Of a stretch of 64,000 bases of DNA, positions 24,168 through 32,856 are shown one piece after another. Source of the stretch: Chloroflexota bacterium. Its GTDB lineage: Bacteria > Chloroflexota > FW602-bin22 > JACPRP01. The position numbers and the translations under genes are program-made. The notes below the pieces were generated by a model. The model saw only the letters and a program-made list of their open reading frames with translations, did no database searches and was not told the origin of the DNA. The first letter of the stretch is position 1. Every line of letters begins with the position of its first letter. The DNA is taken from positions 1 through 64,000 of the forward strand of contig JACQUC010000180.1 of NCBI GenBank assembly GCA_016210495.1, read 5' to 3'.

Positions 24168-24192
24168 ACTATACAGGGGTAGGGTATGTCAA
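24163..24192 (-). promoter_or_regulatory. Promoter of the selenoprotein-trxB operon
   Basis: On the minus strand TTGACA (24187-24192) and TATTAT (24163-24168) have an 18-bp spacer. Its -10 overlaps that of the rightward promoter, so the two should exclude each other. Confidence 0.5.
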
Positions 24193-24222
24193 GAGTCTAT
24201 TCGAAGATCATAACAGGGCCAT

Positions 24223-25689
24223 CTATCTTGGCTGATTCTCCCGTACGCCCCCAAAGACTATCTCGCCCCACTTCTCCCTGGTCTTCCTGAGTAGCTCGGG
24301 GCTGCTCTTGACCGGGGCCGGGAACTCTTTGATCCAGTGGAAGGGTTTGCAGGCAAGAATGACGGCCTGTGAATGGGTGAAGTCTCTCTGGCTCCGCTTG
24401 TCGGGCGGCAGTGTGGGGTCCAGGGGTGAGCCCCAGCAGCCCCGCAGGACGTCGATCGACGTCTCCGGCTCGCACCTCGTGCCCAGCGCCCACCAGACGT
24501 CGGCGAAGCTGGATGGGTCGATGTCGTCGTCCACGATGATGATCATCCGGCACATGTAAGCTCCCTGGTAGCTGCCGGAGAGGAAGTTTGCCGCCTGCTT
24601 AGCGTGTCCCGCATATTGCTGCTGGATGGCGGCGATGATGATGCTCGGGCCTCGGGACTCGGGGGGCAGCCACACCCCTTTGACCCCCGGTACGTTCTTG
24701 TCCAGTTCCTTCCACAAGATGGCCGCTCTCATAATGTTCTTGCCGAACCAGAAGTCATACGGTCCCATTTGCGGCGGCGCGCCAAGGAGGATAGGATCGT
24801 TGCGGTGCAAGACGGCCTTCACCCTGAACACGGGCTCGCTGCGCGAGCCGCTTGCGTAGTAGCCGGTCCATTCGCCGAACGGTCCCTCCGTCCTCGTCTC
24901 CGTGCCGGGCGGCAGCATCTCCCCCTCCAGCACGATCTCGGCAGTCGCTGGAACAGGCAGACCCGTGATGGGCCCTTTCACAACTTCGATGGGCTCGCCC
25001 CTCAGCCAGCCGGCGTAGTCGTACTCACCGACCTTCTGGGGGATACCGCTGTGAGCCATACTCCACAAAACAGGGTCTTGCCCGCAGGTAACGGCCACGG
25101 GGCAGGCCAAGCCCCTGGACCAATACTTCTTTCTGATCTCATCGCCGTGCCTGCCCGGAGAATTGTAGACGGTCGCGGTATTCTTGTCGTGCGCCTGAAC
25201 TCTGTATGTCCCGAGGTTGACCCAGCCGTCGTCGGGGTCACGCTGGATGACCATGTTGCCGGTGCCGATGTATCTGCCACCGTCGCGCTCGTGCCATAGG
25301 GGCACCGGAAACTCAAAGAGGTCGACGTCGTCGCCGGTGTGGACGTTCTCCATCACGGGGCCGGTTTGAACCTCGACCGGCGGCATCGGCTTAAACTCGT
25401 CCCGCAGCGTGTCGCGCCAGGCCCGCACCTGATCGGTGCCTCTCGCGTCCAGAGGCAGACCAAAGGCTAGAGCCACCAGCTTCGGCGTGTTGAGAAAGTT
25501 GGAAACGACGCGATAGCCAGCCGAGTAGCCTTTGATGTTGTCAAAGACCAGAAGCGGCGCATCGGGAACGTACAGCCCCAGTTCCGTGATGGCGCCTACC
25601 TCCAGTTGCCAATCTGCCCCATCGACTGTCTTGCACAGACCCAGCTCGTCTGCCCGTTGTAGAAATTCCCTGAGATCATTGAAAATCAA
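24223..25689 (-). CDS. UbiD-family (prenyl-FMN) decarboxylase, copy 1
   Basis: The 488-residue protein has the UbiD catalytic residues: Arg163 in NLGTYRVQ and the Glu pair in EGPFGEWTGYY (Glu268, Glu273). Metal and cofactor segments VPLWHERDGGRYIGTGN and the C-terminal IIIVDDDIDPSSFADVWWAL are also present. These enzymes reversibly decarboxylate unsaturated or aromatic acids with prenylated FMN, which UbiX makes; no UbiX is in the window. TTG 25689 with GAGGGGAGG upstream is chosen; the TTG at 25725 lies inside the -10 box. It is monocistronic and divergent from UbiD2. Confidence 0.88.
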   Translation of the reverse strand: MIFNDLREFLQRADELGLCKTVDGADWQLEVGAITELGLYVPDAPLLVFDNIKGYSAGYRVVSNFLNTPKLVALAFGLPLDARGTDQVRAWRDTLRDEFKPMPPVEVQTGPVMENVHTGDDVDLFEFPVPLWHERDGGRYIGTGNMVIQRDPDDGWVNLGTYRVQAHDKNTATVYNSPGRHGDEIRKKYWSRGLACPVAVTCGQDPVLWSMAHSGIPQKVGEYDYAGWLRGEPIEVVKGPITGLPVPATAEIVLEGEMLPPGTETRTEGPFGEWTGYYASGSRSEPVFRVKAVLHRNDPILLGAPPQMGPYDFWFGKNIMRAAILWKELDKNVPGVKGVWLPPESRGPSIIIAAIQQQYAGHAKQAANFLSGSYQGAYMCRMIIIVDDDIDPSSFADVWWALGTRCEPETSIDVLRGCWGSPLDPTLPPDKRSQRDFTHSQAVILACKPFHWIKEFPAPVKSSPELLRKTREKWGEIVFGGVRENQPR

Positions 25690-25723
25690 TTCCAATCCTC
25701 CCCTCGTTGTTCGTATCTCCCGC

Positions 25724-25753
25724 AACTTAACACGAGCAACTGGGGCTTGTCAA
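25724..25753 (-). promoter_or_regulatory. Promoter of UbiD1
   Basis: TTGACA (25748-25753) and TAAGTT (25724-25729) on the minus strand, 18-bp spacer. Confidence 0.45.
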
Positions 25754-25796
25754 CCGCCACCCGACTGCGGGCTCACGCGTTCCTGCGTGCGCGGTC

Positions 25797-25865
25797 TTGA
25801 CGCAGGCAGCACGGCGTGCTATAGTGGCTCCAGCCCTCACAAGGTAACAAGCATCCATCGGTAGC
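25797..25865 (+). promoter_or_regulatory. Promoter and shared downstream box of the UbiD2 operon
   Basis: TTGACG (25797-25802) and TATAGT (25820-25825) have a 17-bp spacer. CCATCGGTAGC follows at 25855-25865. The same arrangement, with closely related spacer sequence and the box at almost the same distance, occurs before GrdB3 (34510-34579). Confidence 0.55.
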
Positions 25866-25969
25866 AACGGCGGCAAACGTATCCTTTTTTTGTCGAGCGC
25901 TGAAGGGGCCACCGCAGTCGACCCTGCGGGTTTGCGCCCAAGGTCGATATTTTCGACAGGGGGGTCTCG

Positions 25970-27370
25970 ATGACCAAGGACCTCAGGCACTTCTTGAGGC
26001 TGGCAAAGGAGGCGGGACCGGAGTTCTACGTGGAGGTCGCCGGACCGCTGAGCCCCGTGCTGGAAGTATGCGTCATCCAGCAGAAGCTCGCGCGCGAAGA
26101 TCGTTTCCCTGTCATCAACTGTCCCGAAATCCTCGGCAGCAAGCTCCCCCTCGTGACCAACCTTTTCGGCAGTCGTGAGATGATCGGTCTGGCGTTCGGT
26201 ATGGACCCAAGGATCATGACGAAATCGGACATCTTCCACGAGTTCAGGAGGCGCAAGGAGATCAGAAGGCCTGTCGAACCAGTCCCCTCTTCCGCGGCGC
26301 CTGTTAAGGAAGTGGTTCTCAAAGGCGAGGACGTCGACCTGGGACTGCTGCCCATCGTGCATCACGCAGTTCTCAATTCCGGAAAGTACATCAGTGTTGG
26401 CTGCCTGGTCTGCAAAGACCCTGACACGGGGACACCCAACGTCGGGATGTACCGGCACGAGGTCAAGGGGAAGAACAAGCTAGGCTTCATGACCAATCCG
26501 ATACATCACGCGGGATATATCGCGCGGAAATACGCCGAGCAGGGCAGCCCGATGGAGGTGGCGATCTTCGTCGGGCACCATCCCGCCGTTGTTCTTGCCT
26601 CCGTGTACGAGGGTCCTCTCGATGTGAACGAGTTCGAGGTCGCGGGTGGCTATCTCGGGGAGTCTGTGCAGGTGACGCCGGGGGAGACTGTGGACCTCCC
26701 CGTCCCGGCCCTGGCCGAGATAGTGATCGAGGGAACGGTCGACCCCCGCCACATGGTCACGGATGGTCCGTTTTCCGAGTTTGCCGGCTATTATGGCGAG
26801 GAGAAGAAACCCTGCTACCTGATCGACGTGACCTGCATAACCATGCGCCGGGACGCCATCTACCACGACTTGGACCCTTCCCACCGCGAGCACAACATGT
26901 GCGGCGTCATGGCCCGCGAGTCCGTCGTCTACGATGGCGTGAAGGCCGCGGTTCCAACGCTGGTCGCCGTTCACAGCCCACCCTCATCCGCGAGCGTCTT
27001 TAGCCACTATATCTCTATCAAGAAACGGGTGCAGGGTGAGGGTAAGCGCGCCGGTCTGGCTGCGCTCGGCACAGGTATCGGCAACATGATGGTGGTGCTT
27101 GTGGACGAGGACGTCGACGTGTACGACGAAGAAGAGGTGCTCTGGGCGATCTCGACCAGGGTCGTGCCCGATCGAGACATCGTCTTCATCCCCCGAATGA
27201 CCGGTCCACATCTTCATCCAACTTCCTACGACGAGACACGGCACGAGCGGGGCTACATGACGTCGAAAATGATCGTGGACGCCACCATGCCCGTGGACCT
27301 GACCTTCGAGCAACGAATCGTGCCGCCACGAGACCTTTGGGAAGCGATCAAGCTAGAGGATTACCTATGA
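25970..27370 (+). CDS. UbiD-family decarboxylase, copy 2 (Asp in place of first Glu)
   Basis: The 466-residue protein keeps the UbiD Arg (NVGMYRHE, Arg162) and the second Glu (Glu270), but the motif reads TDGPFSEFAGYYG, so the first Glu is Asp265. Other family features include VHHAVLNSGKYISVG and VVLVDEDVDVYDEEEVLWAI. Asp at this place occurs in some aromatic-acid UbiD enzymes and may shift acid-base chemistry. It starts at ATG 25970 behind a G-run and is followed 19 bp later by a binding lipoprotein and then a GrdE-like gene, forming one operon. Confidence 0.85.
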   Translation: MTKDLRHFLRLAKEAGPEFYVEVAGPLSPVLEVCVIQQKLAREDRFPVINCPEILGSKLPLVTNLFGSREMIGLAFGMDPRIMTKSDIFHEFRRRKEIRRPVEPVPSSAAPVKEVVLKGEDVDLGLLPIVHHAVLNSGKYISVGCLVCKDPDTGTPNVGMYRHEVKGKNKLGFMTNPIHHAGYIARKYAEQGSPMEVAIFVGHHPAVVLASVYEGPLDVNEFEVAGGYLGESVQVTPGETVDLPVPALAEIVIEGTVDPRHMVTDGPFSEFAGYYGEEKKPCYLIDVTCITMRRDAIYHDLDPSHREHNMCGVMARESVVYDGVKAAVPTLVAVHSPPSSASVFSHYISIKKRVQGEGKRAGLAALGTGIGNMMVVLVDEDVDVYDEEEVLWAISTRVVPDRDIVFIPRMTGPHLHPTSYDETRHERGYMTSKMIVDATMPVDLTFEQRIVPPRDLWEAIKLEDYL

Positions 27371-27389
27371 GAAAATGGGGAGGGTTGCA

Positions 27390-28583
27390 ATGGCTAAGTC
27401 TCACGTCACAGCGGGCATCCTTGTCTTAGCAAGCGCGTTGCTTCTCGGCACTCTCGGCTGCGCGGCGCCGGCTCCAACGCCGACGCCAACTAAGCCACCG
27501 GCCGCGGCCCCAACTAAGCCACCGGCCGCGGCTCCGACTCAGCCACCTGCAGCGCCAACCAAGGCGCCTGCTGCCGCGGCGCCACCGGCGAAACCCACGC
27601 CTGCGCCGGCCAAGGTGGCGGATCCGCCGTTGAGCCCGCCGGTGCAGGTGAAAGTCGGTGTGCTAGGTTCCGTGGTCGACGCTGGCTTCTTCATCTCCGC
27701 TGACCGCGGCTACTTCAAGGAACTGGGGTTGGACGTCGAGTTGGTTAACTTTCAGACCGCGGCGTTGATGAATGCCCCGATGGGAACCGGTCAATTGGAC
27801 GTCGGCGCCGGCGGCGTCAGCGCCGGGCTGTTCAATTTGATCGCCCGAGAGGTTCCGGTGAGGATCGTCGCCGATAAGAGCCACGCCGAGCCGGGCAACA
27901 AGTCGGTGGGATTCCTGGTGAGAAAAGACCTAATGGACAGCGGGGCCATTAAGACCCCCGCGGACCTGAAGGGCCGCACTTTCGCTCTCGCCAGCAGGGG
28001 CACCACCTCCGAGCACGAGGTCGAGGTGTTGCTTGGACAGGGCGGGCTGACCATTAACGATGTCGAGATCAAGCTTATGGGTTACCCGGACATGATCATC
28101 GCCTTCGCCAACAAGGCCATCGACATCGCCTATGCTTTCGAGCCAAACGTGACGACGGCGATAGACAAGGGCGTGGCAGCGATGTGGAAGCTCAGCTATG
28201 AGATCATCCCAAACCATGAACCCAGCGTCGTCTTATATGCCCCATCGTTTATCGACAAGAAGCTAGAGGCAGCTAGACGTTTCATGGTAGCTTACATCAA
28301 GGGCGTGCGAGACTACAACGACGCGTTGGTCAAGAATATAGGCAAAGATGCGGTCATAACGATCTTGACTAAGTACTCCACTCAGAAGGATCCGGAGGTT
28401 CTTAAGAAACTGAACCCTCAGCCGATTAACCCGGATGGGTATGTGTATCCAGAGAGCATTCAAAAGGACATGGACTTCTTTGTCAAGAGGGGGGATGTCA
28501 AGGATCCCGTCAACCTCAAGGAGGCCATAGACAACCGATACGTCGATTACGCCATCGAGAAACTGGGTAGGTATCAGAAGTAG
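27390..28583 (+). CDS. NMT1/SsuA-like ABC substrate-binding lipoprotein
   Basis: The 397-residue protein has a signal peptide ending at a lipobox-like LGTLGC, then about 45 residues of Ala/Pro/Thr/Lys linker. The periplasmic-type fold follows: VKVGVLGSVVDAGFFISADRGYFKELGLDVELV, split by the expected hinge, then GTGQLDVGAGG and IIAFANKAIDIAYAFEPN. This pattern is the NMT1/THI5 family that binds small amines, sulfonates or aromatic precursors. No cognate permease or ATPase is nearby. ATG 27390 is preferred over 27375 because GGGAGGG is correctly spaced. It is co-transcribed with UbiD2 and GrdE2. Confidence 0.82.
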   Translation: MAKSHVTAGILVLASALLLGTLGCAAPAPTPTPTKPPAAAPTKPPAAAPTQPPAAPTKAPAAAAPPAKPTPAPAKVADPPLSPPVQVKVGVLGSVVDAGFFISADRGYFKELGLDVELVNFQTAALMNAPMGTGQLDVGAGGVSAGLFNLIAREVPVRIVADKSHAEPGNKSVGFLVRKDLMDSGAIKTPADLKGRTFALASRGTTSEHEVEVLLGQGGLTINDVEIKLMGYPDMIIAFANKAIDIAYAFEPNVTTAIDKGVAAMWKLSYEIIPNHEPSVVLYAPSFIDKKLEAARRFMVAYIKGVRDYNDALVKNIGKDAVITILTKYSTQKDPEVLKKLNPQPINPDGYVYPESIQKDMDFFVKRGDVKDPVNLKEAIDNRYVDYAIEKLGRYQK

Positions 28584-28605
28584 TTACGTAAGGTGAGGAA
28601 GCGCA

Positions 28606-29913
28606 ATGAGGCTGGAACTGGCTAGCTTTCCGGTAAAGAGCGTTCGTTTTGGCGCGCACACGAGCTACGAGGACGGCATTCTGAACGTCGACAAGGCCGA
28701 GTTGCTGGGCCTTGCGATGCGCGACGAGAGGGTAGTGGCTGCCGACCTGGACGTTGCACTCCCCGGAGAGCGTACGAGGATCGCGAACACGCGTGACGCG
28801 GTGGAGCCGAGGGTGAAGACTTCGGGACCGGGGTGCGTGTTCCCCGGCATTCTGGGCCCCGTGGAAACCGTCGGGGAAGGCAGAACCAACAGGCTCGATG
28901 GAGTCACGGTGATCCACTGCTCGCGCTACGAGCCCGCCGTGTTGACGGGCTCGGGGGCCGGGAACACCGGCATTGTGGACATGTGGGAGCCGGGAGCGCT
29001 GCTGACACCGCTGAGCTCCACCGTCAACATCGTGCTGACGACCACGCTTGCCGCCGGAATCTCGGAAATCGAAGCTCATACCTCTATTCAGTTGGCGGAG
29101 TGCAGAATTGCGCAACGCCTGGCCGAGACGACGAAGGGGCAGAGCCCTGAGAACTTGGAGGTTTTCGAGTTGTCCAAGGTAAACCCCTCTCTGCCTCGCG
29201 TGGTCTACATTATGGGTTGCCTGACCGAGTGGCACACCATCCATTCCGGTGTCGCCTACTATGGGCTCCCCATCAGGGAGTCCCTGCCCACATTGGTGCA
29301 CCCAAACGAGCTGCTCGACGGCGCGGTGACCTCGGATGCGCGGCGGGGCAACTCCATCCAGGTGCTTACCTGGCGCTGGATGAACCAGCCGGTCATTATG
29401 GCACTGCTAAGGGAGCATGGCAAGCGGCTGAACTTCATCGGGGTGATCTTGCAGCGCACTAGATTTGAAAGCGAGTTTGGCAAGCAGGTCACCGCGGCGT
29501 CCACCTCACAACTGGCAAGGTTATGGAGCGCCGACGCCGCCGTTATTACCAGATCGTGCAACTCCGGCAACAACCTGGTGGACGTTATGCTCACCCTGCA
29601 AGCCTGCGAAAGAAAGGGCATCAGCACGGTCTTCCTCACGCCTGAGATGGCTGACAGCGATGGGACCGGGCCGGCCCTGCACTTCTACGTGCCCGAGGCA
29701 ACGGCGATGGTCAGCACAGGCAACCTGAACGTGGGGCCGAGGCTGCCGGCGCCTGACAAGGTAATCGGCTGTGCCGAGGGTGAAATGATCGTGACTAAGC
29801 CGGGATCAAAGCCCATCAGCCCCTGGGGCGAGCTCAGCTTCGAAACCTGGGTCGAGATCGCCGAGGGCGTGGATTGGTTCGGCGGCGCGTACGCTGGCTG
29901 TGCGGATTATTGA
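28606..29913 (+). CDS. GrdE-like component B subunit, copy 2 (no GrdB partner adjacent)
   Basis: The 435-residue protein follows the binding protein by 22 bp. It shares MRLELASFPV, SGPGCVFPGILGPVETVG, VHPNELLDGAVTSD, EHGKRLNFIGVILQRT and VSTGNLNVGPRLP with the other copies. At the site where GrdE has the cleaved Asn-Cys it has Asp244-Ala245, with no Cys between residues 206 and 300. The operon is UbiD2, binding lipoprotein, GrdE2; the next GrdB gene is separated by a TctC gene and its own promoter. It may borrow a GrdB subunit from another module or act without one. Confidence 0.85.
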   Translation: MRLELASFPVKSVRFGAHTSYEDGILNVDKAELLGLAMRDERVVAADLDVALPGERTRIANTRDAVEPRVKTSGPGCVFPGILGPVETVGEGRTNRLDGVTVIHCSRYEPAVLTGSGAGNTGIVDMWEPGALLTPLSSTVNIVLTTTLAAGISEIEAHTSIQLAECRIAQRLAETTKGQSPENLEVFELSKVNPSLPRVVYIMGCLTEWHTIHSGVAYYGLPIRESLPTLVHPNELLDGAVTSDARRGNSIQVLTWRWMNQPVIMALLREHGKRLNFIGVILQRTRFESEFGKQVTAASTSQLARLWSADAAVITRSCNSGNNLVDVMLTLQACERKGISTVFLTPEMADSDGTGPALHFYVPEATAMVSTGNLNVGPRLPAPDKVIGCAEGEMIVTKPGSKPISPWGELSFETWVEIAEGVDWFGGAYAGCADY

Positions 29914-29926
29914 TCGAAATACAATC

Positions 29927-29956
29927 TTGACAGCAAGGCCAGTTGAGTGCTAATAT
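29927..29956 (+). promoter_or_regulatory. Promoter of the TctC1-GrdB2-GrdE3 operon
   Basis: TTGACA (29927-29932) and TAATAT (29951-29956), spacer 18 bp. The leader to the TctC1 start is about 310 nt and holds no recognisable gene. Confidence 0.5.
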
Positions 29957-30270
29957 TTCCCAAGGCGTAGCCCTGACATTGTACACTATTTCACCGGCGG
30001 ATCGGACCCATGCCAAGGTGTGTCCTGGCTTTGCGGAACCCGATCCGGCGTATTTCGGCGTATCCTCGCAGGCGAGGTTGCGGGCACCGATCGCCCGCCA
30101 CACGTGTCACCTACGTTTCTTGCAGTCGCCTACGCACTCTTGCGCTGTAACCAGGCCTACCTGAATACCATTGAACAAATCCGCGGATCCCTTGTGGCGG
30201 CGGGTGAATGGTGTGGCTGTACTGCACACCACTGGCGCCGCACGGCCGGAATACTATTCAGGAGGTTCAG

Positions 30271-31458
30271 ATGGGAGGGAACAAGTCATCGGCGTACAAC
30301 CTTGGTTTGTCCATGCTTGTGGTGGTGGCAGTGCTGAGTCTTGTAGTCGCTTGCGCTCCTGCGGCTACGGCACCGACGGCCACTCCCACAAAGGCTCCGG
30401 CTCCAGCGCCTCCGGCGGCACCCACTAAGGCCCCGGCCGCCGCGCCCACCCCGGCTCCTACCAAGCCGGCTGCGCCGGCGCCAACGCCCGCGGCGAAGGC
30501 GTCCAGTGGAGCCGATTTCTACAAGGGCAAGACGGTAACCTTGATCGTTACTTATGGGGCAGGTGGAGGGACCGATGCCGCCGCTCGGATCATCGCCAAT
30601 TTCTGGAAGGACTTTGTCGAGGGCACTTTGATCGTTAGAAACAGGGCCGGCGCCGGTGGCCTTGAAGGCATGAATGCCATTTACGAGGCAAGACCCGATG
30701 GTCTTACGCTCGGGTTCTCGATTACGGGGTCTATGGCCAGTGCTCAGATCTTCGAGGAGGCCGGAGTCAACTACGACATCGGGAAGGTGACCTGGATCGG
30801 GGATTTCGGAAAGGAGCCGATCGGGCTGGCTATCGCGGAGAGGTTGCCCTACAAGTCTATGGACGAACTCCGCAAGGTTGAAGGGTTGAAATTCGGCGGA
30901 TTAGGGGTAAGAGCTGCGGGAGGGCAGGGCGGCGGACTGGCAATCGAGTTGTTCGGTCTGAACGATGGCAGAGTAGTCGCCGGCTACGCCAGCACAGCGG
31001 AGATTCAGCTAGCGATGGGTCGGGGCGAGGTAGATGGGTACACGTACTCGGCTTCCACGCTGCAGGACGGCATCAACAAGAAGATCAACAAGGCGCCGTT
31101 TGTTACCCTGGACTCCAAGAGGTCCGACGCGTTTCCCGATACTCCGGCGGTCCCGGAGTTGCTGAAACTTTCTCCGGAACAGGAAAGGCTTCTTACGATT
31201 TTTGTTTCGACCCAGAACCAGTCTAAGGCGCTGTTAGGGCCGCCGGGCATCCCCGAGGACAGGGTTCTTTTCCTGCGCCAAACCTTCAACAAGATGATGG
31301 AGACGAAAGCGCTCGTGGACGAGTTGAAGAAGCGGTATCCGGTTTGGACGGGCTATATGAAGGGCGAAGACGTTACGGCTGGAGTCCGGGAGGTGATGAC
31401 CATGCCTAAGGACGCCAAAGTCAAGTATGACGAAGCAATTATGCGTCATATCAAGTGA
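30271..31458 (+). CDS. TctC/Bug-family substrate-binding lipoprotein 1
   Basis: The 395-residue protein has a signal peptide with lipobox LVVAC near residue 27, an Ala/Pro-rich linker to about residue 75, then the tripartite tricarboxylate transporter binding fold. That fold is marked by FYKGKTVTLIVTYGAGGGTD, MIVRN-like VRNRAGAGGLEGMN, and a long second lobe. ATG 30271 follows AGGAGGTT. There is no TctA or TctB in this operon; the partner is probably one of the two complete systems at 37.6-44.2 kb. It directly precedes GrdB2 and may capture that enzyme's substrate. Confidence 0.87.
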   Translation: MGGNKSSAYNLGLSMLVVVAVLSLVVACAPAATAPTATPTKAPAPAPPAAPTKAPAAAPTPAPTKPAAPAPTPAAKASSGADFYKGKTVTLIVTYGAGGGTDAAARIIANFWKDFVEGTLIVRNRAGAGGLEGMNAIYEARPDGLTLGFSITGSMASAQIFEEAGVNYDIGKVTWIGDFGKEPIGLAIAERLPYKSMDELRKVEGLKFGGLGVRAAGGQGGGLAIELFGLNDGRVVAGYASTAEIQLAMGRGEVDGYTYSASTLQDGINKKINKAPFVTLDSKRSDAFPDTPAVPELLKLSPEQERLLTIFVSTQNQSKALLGPPGIPEDRVLFLRQTFNKMMETKALVDELKKRYPVWTGYMKGEDVTAGVREVMTMPKDAKVKYDEAIMRHIK

Positions 31459-31493
31459 TCTGCAGGAACCGCGAATCCCAAGGAAGGAATACG

Positions 31494-32837
31494 ATGTCAC
31501 GAGTTCGATTGCTACACTTCTTGAACCAGTTTTTTGCCGGTGAAGGGGGTGAGGAAAAAGCAGATCTACCTCTGGTTTCACAAGCGGGACCGATCGGTCC
31601 TGGCAGGCGCCTGCAAGCGCTGCTTAGGGACACGGCCGAAATCGTAGCGACCGTGTACTGTGGCGACAACTACTTTGTTTCTCATGCGGAGGCTGTCATC
31701 GCATCGATTACAAATGTCGCTCGGGGCAACGACGTCGGGATTTTGGTTGCAGGTCCGAGTTTTATGGCCGGCAGATATGGCTTCGCCTCTGCGGAGATAT
31801 GTCAGTCCCTGAGCGCTTCCTTGGGCCTCCACGCCGTCACCGGTATGCACCCGGAGAACCCCGGAGTGGACGCATACAGGCAATACAGGAACAGCGCGGT
31901 CTATGCTCTCCCGACTGCAGGCGATGCCTCCGGTATGGAGGATGCGCTGTCGAGAATGGCCAGGTTGGTTACCAAGCTGGCCATCGGTTCGGCCGTGGGA
32001 TCGGCCTCCGAAGAAGGCTATATCCCTCGCGGCTTCCGCCTCGTCAGATTTGGCAGCAAGAGCGGTGCGAAGAGGGCCGTCGATATGCTGTTGAGCAAAG
32101 CGGCTGGTGGAGTCTTCGAGACCGAGATCCCGGTCGACAGGGTGGAAACGATTCCCGTTCCTCCAAAGATCGAGAGCCTGAGGGGTGCCCGACTGGCTCT
32201 GGTAAGCACCGCTGGCGTGGTGCCGTTGGGAAACCCCGATGGCTTCAAGGCCAATCGAAACACTCATTGGAGAAAATACTCGATTGACGGGCTGGACTCC
32301 ATGCGAGATGGTCGGTGGCAGGTTATGCACGGAGGCTACAACACCCAGTTTATGGAGGAAAACCCCAACTATGGGGTTCCACTCGACGCCTGTCGGCGAC
32401 TGGAAAGAGAGGGCGCGTTTGCTAAACTCTATCCATCCTACTACGGCACAACGGGCGTAGGGGCAACGTTCTCCGATATGCAGTTCATAGGAATGGAAAT
32501 GGTACGGGATTTGAAGACTGAAGGCATAGATGCGGTCGTGTTAGTTTCGACCTGAGGTAGCTGCACTCGCAGCGGTGCTGTGATAGCGAGGGAAATCGAG
32601 AAACAGGGGATACCGGTGGCCCTGGTCACGTCGATGGCGATGCTAGGCAGGCAAGTGGGGGCTAATCGAGTCGTGACCGCAACTAAGGTTCCGCATCCGT
32701 GTGGCGATCCAAACCTGCCGGCGGAAGCCGATCTTGCCTTACGCGAGAAGATCGTCGAGTGCGCCCTTGGTGCTCTTCAAACAGATGTAGCCGGTCCTAC
32801 TGCATTTGTGCCGGCGGTCACTTATACGTGCGTGTAG
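31494..32837 (+). CDS. GrdB-like selenoprotein, copy 2 (Sec354, UGSC motif)
   Basis: With the TGA at 32553-32555 read as Sec the protein is 447 residues, as in two other copies here. It begins MSRVRLLHFLNQFFAGEGGE after AAGGAAGGA. The redox motif is U-G-S-C followed by TRSGAVIAREIE; in characterised GrdB the corresponding place is U-G-T-C-T-R-C-G. The C-terminal tail after Sec (IPVALVTSMAMLGRQVGANR, VPHPCGDPNLP) is strongly conserved among the copies, which argues against a nonsense mutation. It would attack the C-N or similar bond of a small substrate. GrdE3 follows after 19 bp. Confidence 0.87.
32568..32582 (+). promoter_or_regulatory. Candidate SECIS hairpin (GrdB2)
   Basis: CGCAGC-GGT-GCTGTG, six pairs, begins 13 nt after the UGA. 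It is identical in GrdB3 and GrdB4 although adjacent codons differ. Confidence 0.6.
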
Positions 32838-32856
32838 ATGGAGCGAGGTTAATCCA

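Noticed and set aside
28606..29913. Calling the GrdE-like proteins PrdA (D-proline reductase) homologues.
   Set aside because: Length, the paired GrdB genes and the HPNE-x-x-DGA context fit component B of glycine-type reductases better, and no PrdB-like selenoprotein is present.
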